In this document: positions 24,201 to 30,200 of the stretch, piece after piece | Position numbering within the stretch: the stretch's first letter is position 1 | How the letters are laid out: each line of letters begins with the position of its first letter | Notes under the pieces: generated by a model | Database searches by the model: none | Told to the model about the DNA's origin: nothing | What the model saw: the letters and a program-made list of their open reading frames with translations, nothing else | Made by a program: the position numbers and the translations under genes | NCBI GenBank assembly: GCA_933228895.1 | Contig: OW121848.1 | Location: 157,744,688-157,808,687, forward strand | DNA length: 64,000 nucleotides | Reading direction: 5' to 3' | From: Platycnemis pennipes | Lineage: Eukaryota > Arthropoda > Insecta > Odonata > Platycnemididae

Positions 24201-27200
24201 AGTTGGTCGAGGTAAGATGGCGGTGCCATGCATTGCATGGCTTCATAATTTAAGGGGAACTACCGGGCCTTGATCGGACATCATCAAATCCTACATTCCA
24301 AAGCTTATACATTGTGCAATGCATTTTCTGTTATGACAAAGCCATTCACGGTGATATTTGATGATCTAGAACTTAAAAAACCTTTTTTAAGTTGGTATTT
24401 CTTCATACTATAATTTCTTGACTTGACTCTTCTTGACATGTTTCTGAATCACACTGTGATTTTTCATAATGTATCCATTGTAGAGACCGGTAATATTAGA
24501 TGTTTCACTATATCAGTGTGAGTTGCATCATGAGAATCCACCATTTTTATTCATGCCTAAATTGAAAATATTGTAGTTGCTTCGAAGGCTTCCACACTGA
24601 TTAGAAGGTTACTCAAGGGTTTCTGTTTTTCCACGTTGGTTCATGTTATTGCACGACAGTTTCGCCGGCATTCCAGACTGCATCTTCAGGTCCGAAGTAT
24701 AGGAAATATACAGTGCAAAGAAATGAGAAATATATAGAATGAAAATATGGGAAATTGGATGGGATGAGCTCTTCGGACCTGAAGATGGTATCTAGAAACT
24801 GTCGTCCAGGGGGATGAACCAATGCGGAAGAAACCCGAAAACCCTCGATCCTATGCCTTACTGTACGTTCGTGGATTCCTTATGAATAGAGGTAGGTAAT
24901 TTTCGTTTTTGACTAAATCACAAAATTCTCAAAAGAAGTTCAAAACCACCAAACTATCATTTTTAAATGCATTACCACTAAAAAAAAGTTGAATATTAAT
25001 CATTTCGTTTTCACAAAATCCATATTATTTCACAAAATCATTAATAATTTGTGAAATCTTCTGTGAAATTATCGTGCTTTTACACCAAATTTCATCAAAT
25101 GCAACATTTGGAAGCTTTACATCAGCAATAGATGTTTTGTAGTTTAAAAATGTGGAAAAACTATCAGTAATCACGTTAATTATTTTAAAGCATATATGTT
25201 AATTGTTAAAACTGAAGCCATAAGTATTATTACCCAGTAAATCTGTGGAAAATTCAACTCACACTCAGGGAAATTGCCTTATTTTACTGAAAAAATGAAT
25301 TCAAGAACGTAGAAACAACTTAAGGGACGAAAAGCGACATATGATTAGACTTGGACCGATACCGATAGCGAGTATCGGGTATCGGCCATTTCCCAATACT
25401 TCGATACATTCAAGTATTTTTTTTTTTTCGGATACATTTATTTGAAAGTGTCAGAAAATATTAAAAATTCTATAAAAAATCATCTGAAAACATAATTTTG
25501 AAATCCCGCCATGAAGGCCTCTTCAACTAACTTACCAAAGTAAGTTAGTTGAAGTTCCGTGTATTTGTTTACTTAGCTGTGATCTTCGAAACAGTGAAAG
25601 CGAGACAAGTGCTTAAAACTGGCTATGGGAAATCCTGAGACGAAAAGCTCAACCTCCTCCGAAAAGTAGATGAAAATCCATGTACGAAGAAAGTTTGCTA
25701 AAATAGTGGCAAAAATTTAAGTTCTGCCGTCAACTCAAGTTCGTTATGCTCAACGCATATGTTGTTTGGCGTTTCCGCCTACATTCCAAGCTCGTTTTCC
25801 AAAAATATAAAATTCAAACATTGTGGCTTGGTTAAGTGTTATGACATTAATGGATTCACATTAGAAATTTTAAAATGAAGACGAAGGTGTTTGTCGCATA
25901 CCTCCAATGTTCCATACTTAGAAGAAAATACGGTTTCGTAAATTGACTAGAATAACTTAAACGAAAAAAGTAAATATTTGAAACTTAAAGGACCTCATGG
26001 AAAGAGTATAATTCATATTCTATCAAAATTTCCTTTCATTGGTACTTTTCATATTATTATGACAATCTCCAGAGTAATGCTGGCGTCTGCAACCCTAAGA
26101 AATATGCCATTTTTCATCCTCACGGTAAAAACATGCTCAATATTAATTATTAAAAAAAGCCTGGTACCTGCATTAAGTGAAAGGCTAAATTATCTACATG
26201 CTGATATGCTCTCTATGAATTTCACTTCTTCCTTTTTTTGGGACATCAAACCTCAAAGTCGAGTCTTATTACATACTTTTTGCGTGAATAGTGTACACAA
26301 AATGTGCTATATGGTCATATAGTCATCATTAATTATTGAGCAGGTATCGTATGTATTTTCTTGGGAGGATAATTGAAAATGTTTACTAAATGAAAACTTT
26401 GTTACTATAAATTAATGCCAGCAATGAACTAATTTGATGGAACGCGTATTGTTCCCCTGGACATTATGCATCCCACACATATGTTTTCAACATAATCCGG
26501 AAAGGCGTAACATGTTCAGCAAGTTTTCCTCGTTACCATGTTCAGGATTTCAGGTCCCTGCAAAAAAATGCTAACGAGAGTCCAGTGTATTTGTGTGTAC
26601 CTGCAGGTTTAGAGTTTCCTGAGCAAATGTTTTCAGAAACTAGTGCTGTGGTCCTGATAGAAGAACCCTCTTAACTGCTGAGCCATGTTCAGCAGCCGTG
26701 TCAATATTATGTCAAAAAGCAATAGTTTCAAATATGAGCTGCTGAGTATGTTCAGCAGCTCTTATTTCTTAATAAGAATTTTCAGCATTTATACATATAT
26801 GCAAGAGGGTTTAGAGTCTGAAATCTAATTCCAGTGATAATTGTAAGAGTAGCAAAATAAGAGTTGTCAGAGTGTCATTTCTCTCAATAATTAGGTGCTC
26901 TTTTAAAACACTTTTGATTACTGAGTTAACTTCACGAGAAGGAAAGTACTTATCAAATTTATCATATTTTTTTTAGAAAAATAAGTAAGGTATCAGCAAA
27001 TAGTACTATCGGTATAGGCCACTGGTACCAAGGTACTTTGGTACTGGTACGAGTCTAAATATTATATTAACTACAAATAATGAGTACCTATCTACAGTAG
27101 AACCTCTATTTTACGAAGTTGAAGGGACCCAAAAATTTGAGCTTTGTAAATCAGAGGGTTTGTAAATTGGAGGTTATCTTCCACTAACTCCTCTGTCTCC

Positions 27201-30200
27201 GAAACTGATGTGTCACCAAAACCAGCTGATCTCCAACAGTAGGAAATAGTTTTTGCGGTGACACTCCCATGCTCTGGCAACACCTTGCACAGCATGGAGC
27301 AATGTACATGGAGGCACATCTTGCACATTAGAGGCGACAAATGTACGTCTACTAAAACTCTGGTGACAAGAATGCGAGTATACTTTAAATGCAATCAAAC
27401 ATTATGCTGCACTTGTCAAATAGTTATGTTAGGGTTGAAATCAAACTAATTACTATAATAAATGATAGTCATCTGCTCATTCTGGGAAAAAACAGATGAA
27501 ATTCTCTGTGTGCAGTGTATTTGCAAGAAATTGAAAGAATTTAAAAATTACACCTCAACTGTATTGATTTGCTGTATAGCATAGGCGTTATTCCTAAGGC
27601 TAGGAGACTCACTTTAGTAAAAGAGAATGAAACAGCCATGAATTAAAAAAAACAGGTGAATATTTTTCTATAAATTTATGATGGTATGAACTTGGCTACT
27701 GCAACTGAATTAAGTTCTTGTAGCTGTTCAGTTGGTAGATTTCAAAATAAGGGGAATAAGAGAATTAACTCATCCCGCGGAGTATTTTAAGCATATGCAG
27801 TTATGCATTAATTGACGAAAGGGTATATTTAGTGTTAGTCGATTTGTGTTTAAAGAAGCCATTTTAACATGGGAAAGCCAGGGATACATTTTAACTAGGA
27901 AATTTCAAAACAAAGTTCCCACTGACCCAGTATATTTCCGTGAAAAGACCAGAAAATGCCTTCTTGGAAGAAAGCGTATCGTTTGAAATACATTTAATAA
28001 TAATTCGCAGCTGATTTAAGTCAATTTTAGAACTTGAGTCGAGTAAATTTGAAATTCCCTCTTTTATAATATGCCTTCTACATTGCTGACATCTGGCGGT
28101 GATTTGCAAGAACTATTTACTCGCGGCTACAGAAAGCGATCGGGAGCTCAAAGTCGCGATTGCAAATTCTTACCTAACGACGTAAAACACTTCAAATGAA
28201 AAATTAAATAATCAAATTGCATCAATATTTGAATATATGTAATTTATTATTGCAAAATTAGTATTTTTTAATGAAACTAAGCTCCACAACAGCTGCAGCA
28301 AAGAACTTCCTACGGGAATGCTATTTTCAAGTGAAAGGCTGAAGTAAGATCTGAATTTGGGTTGCGGTGGCTACCTTAAAGCTAATTTTAAATAATTCCA
28401 GAGAAAATATGGATCCTTTGTGACGACGAGTTAGGTATTCGCAATACACAAAATGATAGAAAAGGAATAGAAATTACCAAGCACTAATCCGATTATTTTA
28501 TGAACTGGGGCATTGTTTTCGAGAAGTAGGCGTCGTGCCATGTGTCTTTGGACATTTTTTCCTTGGATCATATAATCAGGATTGAATTGCGATTTGGATG
28601 ATCAATCTCTGGGATTTTTGCTACAGTTTAAGCACTTCAAAAAGCACTATGCTGAATCGATTTTTCCACATTTTCACGTATGAAATACTTGGACTGAGGG
28701 CCTTCTCAACATGACCTATCTGTAGAGGTCCGTGAAAGTGGTTTTATTTTTTGCTAAAATTCGTTTTAAAACTATGTGATTTCAGTGTTATAGAAAATCT
28801 TGGCAGTGTTATTATAACGTTACAATTTTTGTGCATTTCTAGGCGTTTTATTATTTTTGGCACACATTTTGTGAATGCTTATACTTTTATTAAGCATTTT
28901 ACATGACAAGAAAGGCAGTGAAAGAAGCACGCATAACTAAACACAATCGGAAACAAGGAAACTTGAACTGGGGGTGTGTCGAAATGATTTTTTTTTTGCA
29001 TTGAAGCTCAGTGGAGCGCCGAATATCCGACGATCAACCGCCAATAAGTAGCACCCCCTCTCCTCCTATCTTTTCTGTTACTTCCCCCCTTGCCTCAACT
29101 GCTAGCTTTCCTGCAACAAGTTATCCAATTACGCTGTCTACTGCGTCGCGGTGAGTCACCGGAATTACTGCTCGGCATTAACGCGTGCGCGCGGGCCCGT
29201 GAGCTTATATTTCCGAACTTCCGCGGCCGTGTTCAGCACATTATTGGTTCAGAATATCTAATTCTTCAGGAGAGAAAGCGCATCATTCTAGATATTTCCG
29301 AGAATTTCAGGATTGATAAATGTGAATCGAAGAGAGGCGGTGATTAATTTAACGGCAAATTCCGGCGGAGACATCACTACAGTGCGCGATATTACGCGAA
29401 TGCGATATGCGCGAGACAAAACAAGCCAATTGACCTTTGAATCGTAATGAGATAGAGCGAATGAACGTCATCAGCGCTAAACAATGAAGGCTTAGACATT
29501 AATCGATTATGACTCTTTACATGTGATTTTTTCGCTAATTCACGTAAAAATCGCGAAAAAGACGAAATTTCGTTTTATTTCCCGCTTTCACGATATTTCG
29601 CGTTAAACAATGAAGGCTTAGACTTTAATCGATTATTACTCTTTACATGTGATTTTTTCGCTAATTCACGTAAAAATCGCGAAAAAGGCGAAATTTCGTT
29701 TTATTTCCCTATTTCGCGTTATTTCGCGATATCGCGTCTCGCGAATTTCACGGATCTCTACCTATCTGGCTTCAGCTGCTCCTGTCGTGGTATACGGCGA
29801 TCGTTATTCCATTGTACTGACAATGAGTTTAGTGCTACAAAATCATTTCAAAAACTTCGTAAAACCGAGGGCCATCACTCCTAGGGACCTGCCTCTCACT
29901 TTGTAAATCAATAAAATCGAGGTTTCGTAAAATAGAGGTCATTTTATATGGTTTTCCTATATACAAAGATCGGGACCGGCGGAATGCTTCGTAAATTGGT
30001 GTCATTTCGTAAATTAGAGGTTCGTAAAAAAGAGGTTCTACTGTATAATGTTTAAAAAAGCCATTTCAGGTGATCTATTCTACATTAGAAGAACAAAAAG
30101 GATAATGCTGCGTATTTACCAGAAGGAAGTATTTATGGGATATCCAGATTTATAAATACAGATTTTCATTTTTATCATATTGAGAACCAACACTAGCCCA

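Larger units (their letters stand above)
22216..25345 (+). other. RXR intron 7, middle part
   Basis: Contains the DR1-bearing repeat family (22260-23740), a short repeat shared with 10265-10345 (22785-22870), a GATACCCTGCAAGCCAC repeat (22636) that recurs inverted near 20405-20450, and the hammerhead-like inverted repeat (24605-24870). No coding exon seen. Confidence 0.5.
27095..30043 (-). mobile_element. pogo/Tigger-like DNA transposon copy 2, split by a hAT element
   Basis: Same inverted ends as copy 1 (CAGTAGAACCTCTATTTTAC and its partner), with TA at 27093-27094 and 30044-30045. It aligns with copy 1 over its length, except that it lacks the piggyBac insertion and instead carries a 1038-bp hAT element at 28723-29760. 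Without that it is about 1.9 kb. A transposase C-terminal remnant is at 27170-27330 on the minus strand. Confidence 0.85.
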
